This document shows positions 13,803 through 26,023 of a DNA stretch of 64,000 bases, in pieces. The translations under genes and the position numbers were made by a program. The stretch is taken from the NCBI GenBank assembly GCA_964035545.1, contig OZ037771.1:2222628-2286627 (forward strand). Reading direction: 5' to 3'. The notes below the pieces were generated by a model. It was not told the DNA's origin. It searched no databases and saw nothing but the letters and a program-made list of their open reading frames with translations. Each line of letters opens with the position of its first letter. The first letter of the stretch is position 1. The stretch comes from Bugula neritina. Taxonomy: Eukaryota > Bryozoa > Gymnolaemata > Cheilostomatida > Bugulidae.

Positions 13803-16248
13803 TTATACTTCCTCTGATGAAACAGAAAGAAATGTGAGCACGGATAGATTAAAATGAGGAAATGCTGCCTCAGCTGCCAACACACCATTGCATAAGAAGC
13901 CGGGTCCACTAAAGTAGTCGGTACCAGTTTTAGGAAGTAAATAGGGACACGACCTCTTGACCCTATGACATGCCATTGACCTACAGGGTGGTATTAGCTT
14001 GCTGCTGTGGTTGTAGTAGCTGTTCAGAGTGCATAACCATTCCTTGTATGTGTTCTAAAACATGTTGAAGTAACACTCATGGGAGATAACTCCTTATTCT
14101 GCACAATCTGACACAAACTTAGATTATGTTACAGTAAAACATATTTATTTTAAAACAATTGACAAGGATACAACCTAGATTAAGTCAAACTGAGCAAACA
14201 GGAGCCTTTTAACTTTGAGTAAAACCAACTGCATTGCATCAAGGGGAGACAATAACACTATCATTTACATAGCTTAGCTTTTTATATAGAACCGCATCAA
14301 TTGATACAAATTTTGGAGTTATATACCCTCTGTGCATACCTTTAGCCAAGAGAGCACAATTCCCATAAAATTCTAATAATAACAAGTATAAAATACATTT
14401 ACAACTCCCAAGAGTGAAATAGCCTACAGAGTAACAAAAATCTACAACCAAGAAGTGAATTTGGTAAAAACTGATGACTCATAGTGAAGACTGCTGCCTT
14501 TGTTACTTACCACACAATTGTCACAGTCCGAGTTATGACTGTAATTATAACTATAGTTAGTTCTGCAGTTGAACTTCTGTATAATGTCTAAAAACTGGGT
14601 AAAGCTCTTGTTTAAGTCTATACATGTGTCATCTAAAAAGAGAGAGTCCGCCGTGCCATCGCCCTGTACCAGGCCTAACTCGCTGCAAAGCTGATCGTTA
14701 GAACTTAGTCTACATGAGGCTGGTGTGGAGTTATTACTGTCAGATGGGGTGACGGCAGTTTGTTGGTTGGAGGAATGAACAGTCATGGTGAAGATACTAG
14801 CCCCAGATTCTTCTAGTCCAGACAGAGTATTAGTTGGGGGTGAGTGTGAAAGCTGGGCGGATGTGGAGTGTAACATACTAAGGAGCAATATAACCACTGT
14901 AAGGAGTCTTGATTCTAAAAAAGAGTAAAAAAACTCAACACAATGAATGGAAAGCCTAAATATAGAACCTCAAAACACTAAATTCAAAGTTGCCATCACC
15001 CCTAGCCAGTAGGAAGTGTCTTCTAGTTATTTCTATAGTGAGAAAGCAGGTCTACCAGTTGGACTAACTACCTATCAGTTGGACTCACTAACTACCAGTT
15101 GGACTAACTACCTATCAGTTGAACTCACTACCTATCACTTGGACTCACTAACTACCAGTTGGACTCAATGGTTACCAGTTGGACTCACTAACTACCAGTT
15201 GGACTCACTACCTATGGGTTGGGCTCACTAGCTATTAGTTGGACTGACTGTCAATACATTCGCTAAATTTTCATGTCCTGGGCAAACACGAAGTGCTGAG
15301 CACCTGCAAAACTTATAAATCTTACTTTAAAGCATGTTTATAAGGGGCTTATGGAAGCCACTCTGTGACAAATTGCCATGGAGCTTAAACCAGAGCAGAG
15401 TGACGCAGGACAATGTCCTACTAACACATGATACTTAGACCTCATCTAATGGGGTTGCCCAGGCCTTGCAACGTCCAACAGTAAAGAAAATTGAAAAATA
15501 TTACCCCATTACACATTATATTCCCACATTTATCCGAGCTTATACCGTTACTACGGCTAATAACCAATTAGGCAAGGAAATCTAGCCTGATTATATTGAG
15601 CTTGAACCTCAGTCTAAATAACCAGAGACCCTGAATAGTCAAAATTCTCTCGGTTACATTGAATGAAGGTTACTAGTACGCAGACAAACAACTGAGCCCA
15701 AGGCACTTGGGAACCTTCTTAGCCTGACATTTTTTAAGTTCAAATGAATAGGGAGTTATGTACATCTTTGTGTATCAATTCTAAACCAATGTGAAAATAA
15801 ATCAGCTCCCTACAGTTGAACGTGACAGATTGTCTGCTCTTGCTACATATGGTAGGTTATTCTCAACACTACTACTGTCCTCTGTAGGAACGTGTCCAGC
15901 TGCTAGATATGAAGTGAAACTCTACACTGCTGGTCAACGACCTAAGGCTTCCAACAGCGGCTAAGTAATGCAGAAGGACGGCAGCTTATGAGACCGCCAT
16001 TTGTAGTATTGGCCGATAATATAATTATTCGCCACTACCAGGATAATTACACGAGCACTCTAAATACAAATTAGCAATCATAAAAACTCGTTAGCTAACT
16101 AGTGAGAGCAGGCAAAGGTTTCAGTCAATACCCACTAGTCATAATATAAACTCACTATGTACTCACACTCACTGAATATTCACTCTCACTGTGTACTCAG
16201 TCTTACTCACTATATACTCAGCCTCACTGTACACCCATTCTCACTCAT
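13803..16248 (-). CDS. NALF/FAM155-like NALCN-channel auxiliary factor
   Basis: Two coding exons are firm: 14914-14511 and 14054-13803 (stop TAA), joined in phase 0. The first supplies a signal peptide (SRLLTVVILLLSMLHSTSAQ), a Ser/Thr-rich linker and several Asn-glycosylation sites (NYS, NKS). The second contains TYKEWLC, PCRSMACHRVKRSC, PYLLP and GPGFLCNG. The pattern CxxCVxxYKxWLC, then PC(x4)C(x5)CP(Y/F)xLP and G(x)PGFxC matches the cysteine-rich core of vertebrate FAM155A/B (NALF1/2) and nematode NLF-1, which help fold and deliver the sodium-leak channel NALCN. The exon at 14914 opens in phase 1 without an ATG. A minimal first exon ATG-A at 16248-16245, followed by gtgaga, would add Met-Lys in frame and give 219 residues. 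This start is a candidate only. The protein lacks the long His-rich tail of the vertebrate forms. Confidence 0.8.
15054..15252. repeat. Minisatellite, 20-bp unit (40-bp higher order)
   Basis: About ten tandem copies of accagttggactcactaact and variants, with alternate units beginning acc- and atc-, so a 40-bp dimer is the better unit in the first half. Later units carry more substitutions (for example atgggttgggctcactagct). It lies in the presumed first intron of the NALF-like gene. The 71-residue + strand frame over it is an artefact of the repeat. Confidence 0.9.
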
Positions 16249-17265
16249 CCTGAATCAAGTACAAGTGTACACCAGAAAAAACACAGTTGTGCCCACCTTT
16301 CCGAGTATATGACGCAGTGAATGTCGTAAAGTAAAATAAAGCCAGAGGTTTGGCCGGTAGACTAGAGTGAGTAAGAGAAGTGCTGACAATTGATGAGTCA
16401 GCGATATACTTGGTTGGAGATTCTGGTGCTGCTTCAGGTGGTAGGAGTGGTGACAATGGCAGCGGTTGACATGAGTACATTGCTCAGATGCTGGAGAAGA
16501 TAGGTGGAGATATGTGGCACATAGAGGAGTGTGGGAAACGCTGACAATATGCTGGTTCACCACTGAGGCTGCAACTCGGTTCATTAGTAGAGCTGGGTGT
16601 GTGAGAGTACACAGTTTGCTGACTAGATTCAGTTGGTATCTGATGTACTACATGAGCTCTACTCTTCATACCAATACAAGTATTCCAGTCTATCACTATC
16701 CCGATAGCAGACAACTCTTAGTAATTGATAATCCAAAATATACGAGGAGATGTATGTTGATATTTGATTCGGTAGTTGGTGAGATATTTCAGCAGACAGA
16801 ATATCCTGACGGTATACGAGAAGTGTGCTAGTTACATACTATAGTTCCAATAGCGTGCATTCAGTATAGCGTGATACAGCTCTACTTCAGCCACCCTGTA
16901 AAACAGATAAGAAAAATAATCAATGAAGCACATACAGCAAGATACTCAACACAAACATACATCAGCAGAGTTGCCTACGGGGCAGCAAAAAGAAAGAGTA
17001 GTTGTGTAGTACACAGCGTTACATAATAGGCTTTGCCTTAGCATTGATTACACGGGCTAGCTATACTTTTCATGCCAGCTGCCAATGGGCAGCGTAAGTT
17101 AGAGTTTATGACCATAATCTCTGGTTGCTGCCGTATAGATTATACCTTCAACTGTACATCAGAAATTCTGTGATAGTTTACAACAAATTCTAAACCCTTT
17201 CTCTCTTTACATCATCACAATAATTTGAATAGTTTCTGCGCTAATAATAAAAAACTCATAACATT

Positions 17266-17339
17266 GGGAACATAGACTAAAGTTAGGAACATAGACTAAA
17301 GTTAGGAACATAGACTAAAAGTAGAACATAGACTAAAGA
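17266..17339. repeat. Short tandem repeat, about 19-bp unit
   Basis: Four consecutive copies of ggaacatagactaaagtta, the last ones shortened (aaagtagaacatagactaaag). No coding or structural role is visible. Confidence 0.85.
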
Positions 17340-17854
17340 TATTTCTAAATCAAAATGTTGTTGCACTCAGCCTCTTGACTGAAACACAATATCCATAATG
17401 TAGGCTACAGGAGATTAAAGCCACTACTTTTACATCTTTACTAGAAATTAGGTTAGTTAAAAAACTGCGTCACGTCACCGGGTGTAAAAAAGCCAGAATT
17501 TATGTTTATAATTGTGTTGTCATAGTAACGCATTATTATTGTGACTTGTGTAACTCCACCACTTGCAATATTAAATACTACACACCCTTCTACACCATTT
17601 AATAAGGAAACTCAATAAATGATTACATCTAGCCTCAGTTTCTTATGCTTTGACCTTGACCGCTGAGAAACTAGTGCTACTGCAAACAAGTGAAAGAGCA
17701 TGAAAGTTAGAAACTTGTAAGGAATTATTTTTAAAAGCTGAATATAAAAGATCAAATAAAGACTTTAAATAAAATGCTTAAAATTATTTGAAGTCATTCC
17801 TCCATAATGCTATAGAAACCCTAGTCAGAGTAACTATCAGGTGACAAACTAAAG

Positions 17855-18192
17855 TTACTTACACCAGTACACTTACACTATATACTTACACTACATACTT
17901 ACACTTACACTATATACTTACACTAGTACACTTACATACACTAGTACACTTACACTATATATTTACACTATATACTTACACTAGTACACTTACATACACT
18001 AGTACACTTACACTAGTACACTTACATACACTAGTACACTTACACTAGTACACTTACTTACACTGTATACTTACACTGTACACATACACTAGTACACTTA
18101 CACTGGTACATTTACACTATACACTTACACTAGTACACTTACACTAGTACACTTACACTAGTACACTTACACTGGTACATTTACATACACTA
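17855..18192. repeat. Satellite-like array of TACACTTACACTAG words
   Basis: About 340 bp composed of tacacttacactag, tatacttacactatat and catacactagtacact units of 12-18 bp in irregular order. The phase shifts suggest slippage and unequal exchange rather than a fixed monomer. CTAG occurs in most units. Confidence 0.9.
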
Positions 18193-21100
18193 AGGTGTAT
18201 AAATAAGTTATCAGTCAAGGCACAATAATAAACCAGGATTCTAGATTTTTAGCATGAGTTCTGCAGTTTTTAAATTTATTATTAATAAACTTATATTTGG
18301 CGTTCGTTTTGCATTCTAGTATCTTGAAATTTTGCTAAAACCATCTTTGATGTTTGATACGCACAGTGCAATATATCTTTCAGTGCAAGTCCTATCAGCT
18401 GGCCAAGCCCCTGGTAATAACCAAATCTAGTTAGAGCTGCAAGTTAACATAAAGTCCCAACTGAATCCCCGCAAAGAAAAGGTTAGAATTGATTAAATTT
18501 CACTTAAACTGCTATTGGCTGTCTAAATAAGTAATCCATTATCTGAAGTCTGCATATGCAGCCCTATCAACATTGCCCATATAACGTATGCCTAGACCCA
18601 ATATACTGCAGATCGCCAACTACAAAAAATAACTACAGTTTATTACTTACAAAAACATTTCTGGTTACTTGGCAAAACAGCAGACTATTGAAAAAAAAAT
18701 CATATTTACAGGGTATTGAATATAGATATGATTGAAATAAGAGGGCAGATATAGGTCTGAGAATGTAGAATTCAAACAAAGACAACCAGATAACTTGAAA
18801 TTAGACACCATTAACTAGGTTTTGGTCTATTGAAATAATTCTTATTATTTAGCCTAATATTTCTATTTTAACTTAAAATTTATATTTTCAGCTCAATAGT
18901 GGTCTCGGTGCTTCAAAGTTTCACCGTCTAGACACCAAGATAAACATATTTCAATATATTTACTGCTTGAGATATCATACTTTAATAATCTAAAATACAA
19001 CATAGAACTATCAACCTTAAAATTTTGTTATACAGATTGTCTATAGTTTGAAGGCCCTAGATAATCAGGGTAGGCAAAAGAAGTCCTTGAAAGAGGAATC
19101 AAGGGCTGGTGGATTACCAGCCGACTAGACCAGGGACTAGAGCCAAGTTTCAAGGGTACCAACAACTTTATAGTACTAAACCTGTAACATTTTGACCTGA
19201 AATTGTCTAAAAAGGCAGCTACGCCATCAATTTCTTTGTTTTAAAAGCAAACAACCTGAAGTCATGCTTTAAACTCCTAAATACTACAGGAAATAGTATA
19301 TATACTGGCTGTTCAGTAATTAGTGTTGACGATATATGAGCTTCAAACTATCCGAATACCTCTCTGAATTGTCATAGCAAACCCTATGCACCTACTTGCA
19401 ATAGGCAAACTGAACAGTTCAAGTAAGTTGGAGAAATTGTAAACGAGTATCGGATGACGTAGAGGCACTTGACAGTACCAGCAATGAGAGCACCGAAGAA
19501 GTCATTAAATAGCTCAAACTATAGTATCTATGTACACAAACAGGAAGCACTTCCTATTCAATGATAAAAATGTATTTTCAGGATCATTTACGTGCTATTG
19601 ATTTTCGTATACTGAATTGAATTACCCACTCTAAAATTCTTGATAAAACAGCTAGTACTGACCAGTTCATTGTGTTAGGCATCGCACGCAAATGCTGGCA
19701 ATGTATTCAACTCCCATTCACCAAAGGTGCTAATTGACACATCTTTTAACTAAGTTTGAGGTACAAGACTACCTGTCTACTTTTGGGAATTGTCTATATA
19801 CTTTTGTCGCAACTTATCTTTTTTGAATTTCTCGAATGTTAAAACCAACTTCCAGTAAGTTCGTGTTGACTTTTCATGCATCTTCATTCAATTAAAAGAT
19901 TTATTCTGTGTTAATAACTGAAAAAGGAATCACTGCTCACAAATATATGTGCATTTCATTATTATTGGTATTTAATATGGCATGTACACTGATTCTTAAT
20001 TGAGCTACGTCTACATTAGAATATTGATTATAAAATACAATCCCGTTCACAGTCGTCACTATGAGCCTGTTTGTCTTAGGTACAAGATCTAGGGGTATCC
20101 TAGTTATGTAATAGAGTTCGTTTAGTAGAATTAGTTTTTATAAAATACCGTTACGGATCAGTGCATAGTTAAATTTGGAAAAAAATCTGAAAATTAGAAA
20201 ATAGCTATGATTTGAATGGTTTAAGTTTAAACCACCACATTGTACTTCAGCCTATTCAGTCTAGAAAACTTTTGTTAAAAAATAAAAGATTTATTTCTGC
20301 AGTAAAGGCATGAATGCAGTGGTTGTAAAGCTATCTATGTTCTATAATCCAAACATGCCAATTTAGAAAATCTTCTGCAGGTTAGCTGATATAAATAAAC
20401 AGTGAGTTGTACGCTCCTTTGTGCAAAGAGTTGAGCTAATAGCTATTTAAGCTGATCTCTAATTATTATAAGTATATATATATGAAGCTGAGTGGTTTAT
20501 AAACATATTGGCTATCGTAGAGGTTAGACCTGTTAGGGTGCAGGAAATTCCAAAGCTAAGTACAGCAAGTATATAAACTTTCAGGAATCTTACTACTAAA
20601 TCTCCATAATCATCAGTAAATAGCAGCTCTAAAACTGACTAAGCAGAAGTGCTTTAATCTAAAAATTTGTTTTAATATATAACGCATTTACTACCCAGGT
20701 ATATAAATTAACTTGACCCAATTAAGGTTTAGGGCAACTTCAAAAGTTTCATATAAAATGAATCCTAAAATATCTTTACGTATCGATTCACTATAAATAA
20801 GCTAACTCAACTGGAAAACTCTAGTGCCTACCAACTGAAAGATCTGAACCAATCATTTGTTTTCTTCCATTAAAAGTTCTAAGGCAGCAAAAACAAAAAA
20901 TAGCTCAAAATATTACACAAAGCCAAGAAAATATTCAGTAGTAGCAGTTTGACTAGATTAATGGTAAAATACTGTAACTCATTGGTGACCTAGTATTCAA
21001 CAGACACACGTCTTTCAATAACTTGCTAAGAATGAGATGGCTTGTGGTAGTACCAGCATGTTACGCCAAGGGAGATGATTCCAAACTCATTACTCACGCC

Positions 21101-22179
21101 AACTACCTGATTGCATCAAAATAGTTTATAATATATAGATTGGAGCCTTATTTCTAACAAAACTATTAGTACGTCTCAACTAAGCACCAGTTATTGCTTT
21201 CAGGTATGTCTCATTCAGGTAATTGGGGGTGCCTCTTTAAGGGTAAACTGAAGTAATGGACAATACTCAAATAACAATAAATATCTTAGAGTTGTTTACC
21301 ATCCAAAATACTAAATATATATTCATTACAACTCTTGTTAAAATGAGTAAGTAAAGTTTAAAATGGCTTTAATATACATGTGTACATTTTATTGATCAGT
21401 CTAGCTTAGCATGTTCAATGCCACTTTTATTCAGCACACTATTTGACTAAACATAAATTATTTCGCCTAATTTATCTCTTTAATTTATTATAAATTCAGT
21501 TCATATTGAGAACACTACACTAGAGTATGCTATCCTTTCAAGATCTGTAGACTATAGCACTATCCAGGGTATGTTTATGTGGCAATTTCGCCTCTAACTC
21601 ATTTTTAGTAGTCTGAACAAACTTAGCTCAACCCTGAGACCATTTATAGTGTGTTATATGCAGTTTAATAAATTTCAGTTCAATAGTAAATTATTTAACA
21701 TACCTATCAATTAGAACTGTAGTGGCATAGTAATGCTTATAATTATAAGGAAAATAATAATACAAGTGAACTTAAATGATTTACTAAATTTTCAAATGAT
21801 GCATGATCAAACATATCACTAAAATAACTAATTCTCTTATGCTTGTGATACAATTTTACATTATGAAAATTGCTTTCATTGCTTACAATTACTACTATGA
21901 ATACTTTATCCACTAACCATAAGAATGTATGCAAACATTATATATTTGCTTGAAGTATCAAAAAATACCTATGCATAATAAAAAATTAAAAATCAAATGC
22001 CGCTATACTGTGAGGTGAAATTGATTTGGTGAAAAGGTTCCATTCTCTCAATAAGTATTAAAAACAAGCAACAATTGCTTAATGCATATTTATTAATAAT
22101 AATTGTAATACTAATAGTAATATTTAGTAAGTTTAATGATTATTTTAAAAACAAAAACCTTTAGGCTTTAACTTTATAA

Positions 22180-23340
22180 TATGATTATGACATCTATATC
22201 AAATATTCAAGTTTTGTATCTGTATCTCTGACTAGGACACTATGACTATCACTACCAGTATAAGTATTAGATTACGATTAAGTTTGAGTATCACCATGGT
22301 AATAATCGTGAATGATGGTGAATATTGATATTCATATTATTGTTAAATTCTAACTTAAACTTATTTCAATTTATATATAAACAGCAACATCAACATGAAC
22401 ATGCATTTCAGTATCACTACAAGTATTAAGTATCAGTATGGTTATCAGATAACTATAACTATACGATTATGATGATTACTACAGTAATGCTAAATGCAAA
22501 TTGTAATGCAATTTAATGGGTGAAATTGATTTTTTTGTTATTTCAACTTAATAGTAATATTATTAATATTATTATAATTAAAAAATTGAATATTAAAGAA
22601 TATATTCAAATTGGAAACATTAAAATATTATTATTCTCAAACCTCAACAATAAAAGTTAAAATCAAATTAATTTTAAAGTGAGTAACCTGTGGTGTAAAA
22701 ATTACCTTTACATTAAGTTTAACTTTACAGCTTAGGCTTAAACTTAAAGTAAAAGTCAAACTTAAAGTTAATGTTTAAACTTCAACTTTAACTTTTAGTT
22801 TGAGTTTAAACATTAACTCTTACAGTTTTCAATCTCTGTCACCGAGACTCTGAGAGTGAGTTGGTGTTACACTCAGTCAGTGACTTACAGTTTGAGTCAC
22901 TGCTACAGTAAGTGTAACTCTAACTGTAAGACTAAGTCAAAGTGTTGCTGTTACGTGAGTGTTAAATTAAGGCTAACTCCAAGTCACTTCGACTTTGAGT
23001 TTGAGTCAAATCTTGACACTTGACTTAGAGTTTCTCATTAGCCATACTCATAGTCATAGTGATAGTCAATCACTCAATGTCATGCTGTTTGTAAGTGTGT
23101 TACTGTCACTGTTAGTGTTACTGTTAGTGATTTACTTTTGGTCATTTACAAATTGAAATTTAAATTACTGGTAGTGGTTAACCATAGGCATAACAGTAAC
23201 TTCAGAATTTAAAATTAATGTCAATATTGAAAAAATTCAAATTACACTTACAGCTGTGAGCACCTAGATCATGAACGAAATCTGTGTATTATCATACTAT
23301 TACTATTAGTATCACTGTAAGTGTAAGTATAACTGTTAAC
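22180..23340. repeat. Long cryptic simple-repeat tract
   Basis: More than 1 kb in which words such as agtatcactac, taacttaaa, gtgttactgtta and actctaactgtaag recur in drifting order and in both orientations. Successive sub-blocks are dominated by AGTATYA, CTTAAACTTTAA and GTTACTGTTAGTG motifs. No open frame of note. It resembles the tract at 2340-2870. Confidence 0.6.
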
Positions 23341-23582
23341 TAGTAAAACAGCTGACTTTTTCACGGTCTGGCAAATGATCAAGTCCAAACGATAAAATTC
23401 ATGTAGTTGTTATGAAGATCTCCGGTTAATGCATTACCAATAGCGGTGCATTTTGGGTAGCCGAGTTTTTCAATTGTAACCTAATTGTTTTATACGTATA
23501 AAACACGCACCGCCTCAAAGGCCTTTGTTGTTAAAATGCTTTGGAAACTTAGGTTGCGAAGGTCAATACACACTAAGAATTA

Positions 23583-23619
23583 GAGTCATCTCCTCAAAGC
23601 GGCTTGGAGGAGATGACTC
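23583..23619. repeat. 18-bp-arm hairpin
   Basis: Arms 23583-23600 and 23602-23619 (gagtcatctcctcaaagc and its near reverse complement) differ at one position and are separated by a single base. The arm contains ggaggagatgactc, related to ggagataactcc motifs elsewhere in the window (near 14089 and 33616). Confidence 0.75.
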
Positions 23620-24604
23620 GGAATATTGACAATCATTAATTAATAATGCATGTCAATAACAGCATGTAATGCTGAACATATGATACAAAGTATTTACTAG
23701 CAGATAATATAATGTAATAACTTAAATTAATCATCTAAAAGTTGTACTCATCTATTTAAAAGTAATGCATATAATTATTTATTGCTCATTGCTTAAATGT
23801 TGTTATAACTATAATTAAGCCTTTGTTTTATTTTCTAACTTTTAAATGTGGTAAAAGATCAATCTTAAAAACCATGTGTACTTCTTTATAGGGTAAAACA
23901 CCAAATTATTGAGGCTCGGCTTAAAAGAAATATAAGTAAGAGAGTGGTTGTAATTATTATATTATTGTTTTGTGTTTTATGCATGCATTAAAGTAACATC
24001 AATACTGTAGAGTAACATGATAAGATCACGTTCTCGTAGTTTGCCAAAGTTGAAAACACTTCAAATATTTTTGAGCCCAACTATTAAAACTTTAGAAAAA
24101 GCTCAAGATGCCTTTGAATTCATTGTAAGATGCAAGGAAAGTCAAATGCAAGTTTGATGGCTAATAATTGTTTTGAAACCTTTGCTGTAATTCTTCACTT
24201 GGTTTGTTACATGCACGTGTACATTTACATGCAAGTGTATGCATCAGCATGTATGTACACACATGTGCAAGTATAGCACAGCTAAGTATTGGCTAACTAA
24301 TGCTAAACTGCAAAAAGTCTAACTAATGTTGAACATATTATGGAGTCTAGGATTCACCTACTTATACATAAGATATTATAACGTTATTTGCAAAAAAAGA
24401 TTTGAAATATTTTTAAACAATATTTTATTGTATTTAATAAAGTATATACAGGGTTCTCTTTGAATTATTTTAGCATATAAGTTTCTTGGATGAAAATTAA
24501 AGTGAAGTAACGTAAAACTTTATGTAATTTATAAAAGTTTTAAATTTAAAAAAAAATTATCGCTATGAATTATAGTCTTTTCTTCTAACAAAGATGTGTC
24601 TCTG

Positions 24605-25914
24605 TTATGACATAATATACTCAATTTTATTTAGCTTGATAACTCTATCTTCTACATATGTTTGAGATGGGCAGTCCACGTACTTCTCACAACAATCTGG
24701 ATATCTCACTTTTCTGGAAACCTGTACTTGTTTTATTACACACCCCTGAGCCTCCTGCCCTGGTGTCAACTGTATATCAACAACACCACATCTGCAAGTA
24801 TCAGAAAATCAACATTTTATTGCACCATTCCAATTTATTATTATTAGTATAATTTTGCGTTTTAGTTTAGCTTTTATTCCCAAACTCTTAGCTTTAAAAG
24901 CATTTTGAGGCTAAAATTTAAATTGGCAATTATTCAATGGTAGGAAGATTTATTGGGGAGAATATTAAATATGATGAAGTGTGCAACACCTGTATGTTAG
25001 AGTTGAGCACATTATATTGCGTTTGAAGCAATAATTTATAAATGTTTCATATAGAACAAGAATATTGGACTCACCCCTCTCCATTAGCTTGAGGTTTGAT
25101 AGTTGAACAGGTTCTTTTCTCACATTTCACTTTAGAGTAGAAAACAGTGCCTGTCGGGTGGTGATTACACACTGGAAATATGCAGACAAAATCAACAAAC
25201 AGAACTTACTCAAACTTAACAACATTAGAAGTTGTCACACTGTTTAGTTTATATCTTTCAATATCTTAGATTCTGAGATGTATGTTAGTGATAAAGTACT
25301 ACCAGATCGAGATACAAGATATATTATTTTGTTATCAAAGTTTTTTACAACACTTGCAGCAACCTAACGAATTGAACATTCTACAGCCGAATTACAAATG
25401 ATGTCATTTTTACAACGTGAACCTTGTGTCAAATAAAAATTAAAATTTAGTGGCTTTTGGTGCAAAAAATTTAATTTGCCACAAAATATTTCAAAAATAT
25501 TTGATAAAATAAAATCGATATGAACTTCTATAAACTAAAACCTTATAAGATGTACATAACTAACTATTCTTATGTTACTAATATTAAGAGACAATATTTG
25601 CAAAGAGCAAATATTTGCATCAGAAATTTAATAACAACTTTAATGCCCAACTATGTTTTGAAAGTCTTGAAATGAATTGTGTAAAGGATATAATTATAGC
25701 AACTATTGCATATATAGACTAGATTTTGAAAATATTTTTAGATTAGTAAAGAAAAATGTTATTTTGTATTATTGAGGTGAAAAAGATTTTGCAGACTCAA
25801 GATATTTTACATTAGAAAAGGTGAAAACAACTTACATGGGAACTTCTCTACAAATGTGTGTGAATTAATAAAGATTATCAAAATGATAAACACTGAGACT
25901 CTGAGAAAGTTCAT
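24605..25914 (-). CDS. SVWC-domain secreted protein, copy E (single-domain von Willebrand factor C)
   Basis: Three exons: 25914-25836 (signal peptide MNFLRVSVFIILIIFINSHT), 25171-25075 and 24791-24605, in phases 1 and 2 like the + strand copies; 120 residues. Eight cysteines fit the SVWC pattern: CNHHPTGTVF, VKCEKRTC, GCGVVDIQLTPGQEAQGC, then PDCC and VDC. SVWC proteins are small secreted invertebrate proteins; members include arthropod Vago-type immune factors and La1-like peptides, so the biological role here is open. It is closest to copy A (41651): exon 2 ends with the same KCEKRTCSTIKPQANGEG. Where A stops after PSQTY, E reads GTA instead of a stop and continues 16 codons (VEDRVIKLNKIEYIMS), ending at TAA 24607-24605. 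That extension is homologous to A's 3' UTR. It lies just 3' of the - strand SLC16 gene, mirroring A and the + strand SLC16 gene. Confidence 0.88.
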
Positions 25915-25997
25915 TGTTAAACTCAATGAAAGAAATTCAAGTACAATCATATATACGTAGTTGCTGTTGAATGAAGCACTACTTAATGATTTTGCTG

Positions 25998-26005
25998 TTT
26001 ATATA
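25998..26005 (-). promoter_or_regulatory. TATA box of SVWC copy E
   Basis: On the - strand this reads TATATAAA, about 90 nt upstream of the ATG at 25914, followed by acagc and cattcaacagcaact as in the other copies. The TATA boxes of copies A, B and C stand 93 nt before their ATGs. Confidence 0.65.
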
Positions 26006-26023
26006 CCCCCCCCCCCCCCCCCC
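26006..26023. repeat. Poly(C)/poly(G) homopolymer, 18 bp
   Basis: Eighteen consecutive C on the + strand, directly abutting the upstream side of the copy E TATA box (G18 then TATATAAA on the coding strand). The + strand copies A-C have agcata followed by a single variable base here. Confidence 0.95.

Larger units (their letters stand above)
16249..24604. other. Gene-poor intergenic region
   Basis: No coding exon found on either strand. Overlapping open frames at 16241-16831 have no family features. The region holds the tandem repeats listed separately (17266-17339, 17855-18192, 22180-23340) and a short hairpin at 23583-23619. The rest is unremarkable A+T-rich sequence. Upstream regulatory DNA of the NALF-like gene would be at its left end. 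Confidence 0.5.

Noticed and set aside
14442-14897. Frame read as a complete 151-residue protein starting at 14897
   Set aside because: The apparent start is a GTG inside an exon that begins at 14914; the sequence after 14511 is intronic, and the frame is one exon of the NALF-like gene.
15016-15231. 71-residue + strand frame with repeated LDSLTTSW motifs
   Set aside because: It is the 20-bp minisatellite read in one frame; the repeat lies in a probable intron of the - strand NALF-like gene.
16241-16831. Overlapping 79-109 residue open frames on both strands
   Set aside because: No family motif, no phase-compatible splice sites beyond the candidate ATG-A, and both strands are open by composition.
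17855-18192. CRISPR-like array
   Set aside because: There are no constant spacers; this is a eukaryotic short-word satellite with shifting unit length.
24658-24852. + strand open frames of 61-64 residues
   Set aside because: Antisense to exon 3 of SVWC copy E; the - strand reading has the eight-cysteine pattern and proper splice sites. The similar frame at 47819-48004 is antisense to copy C.
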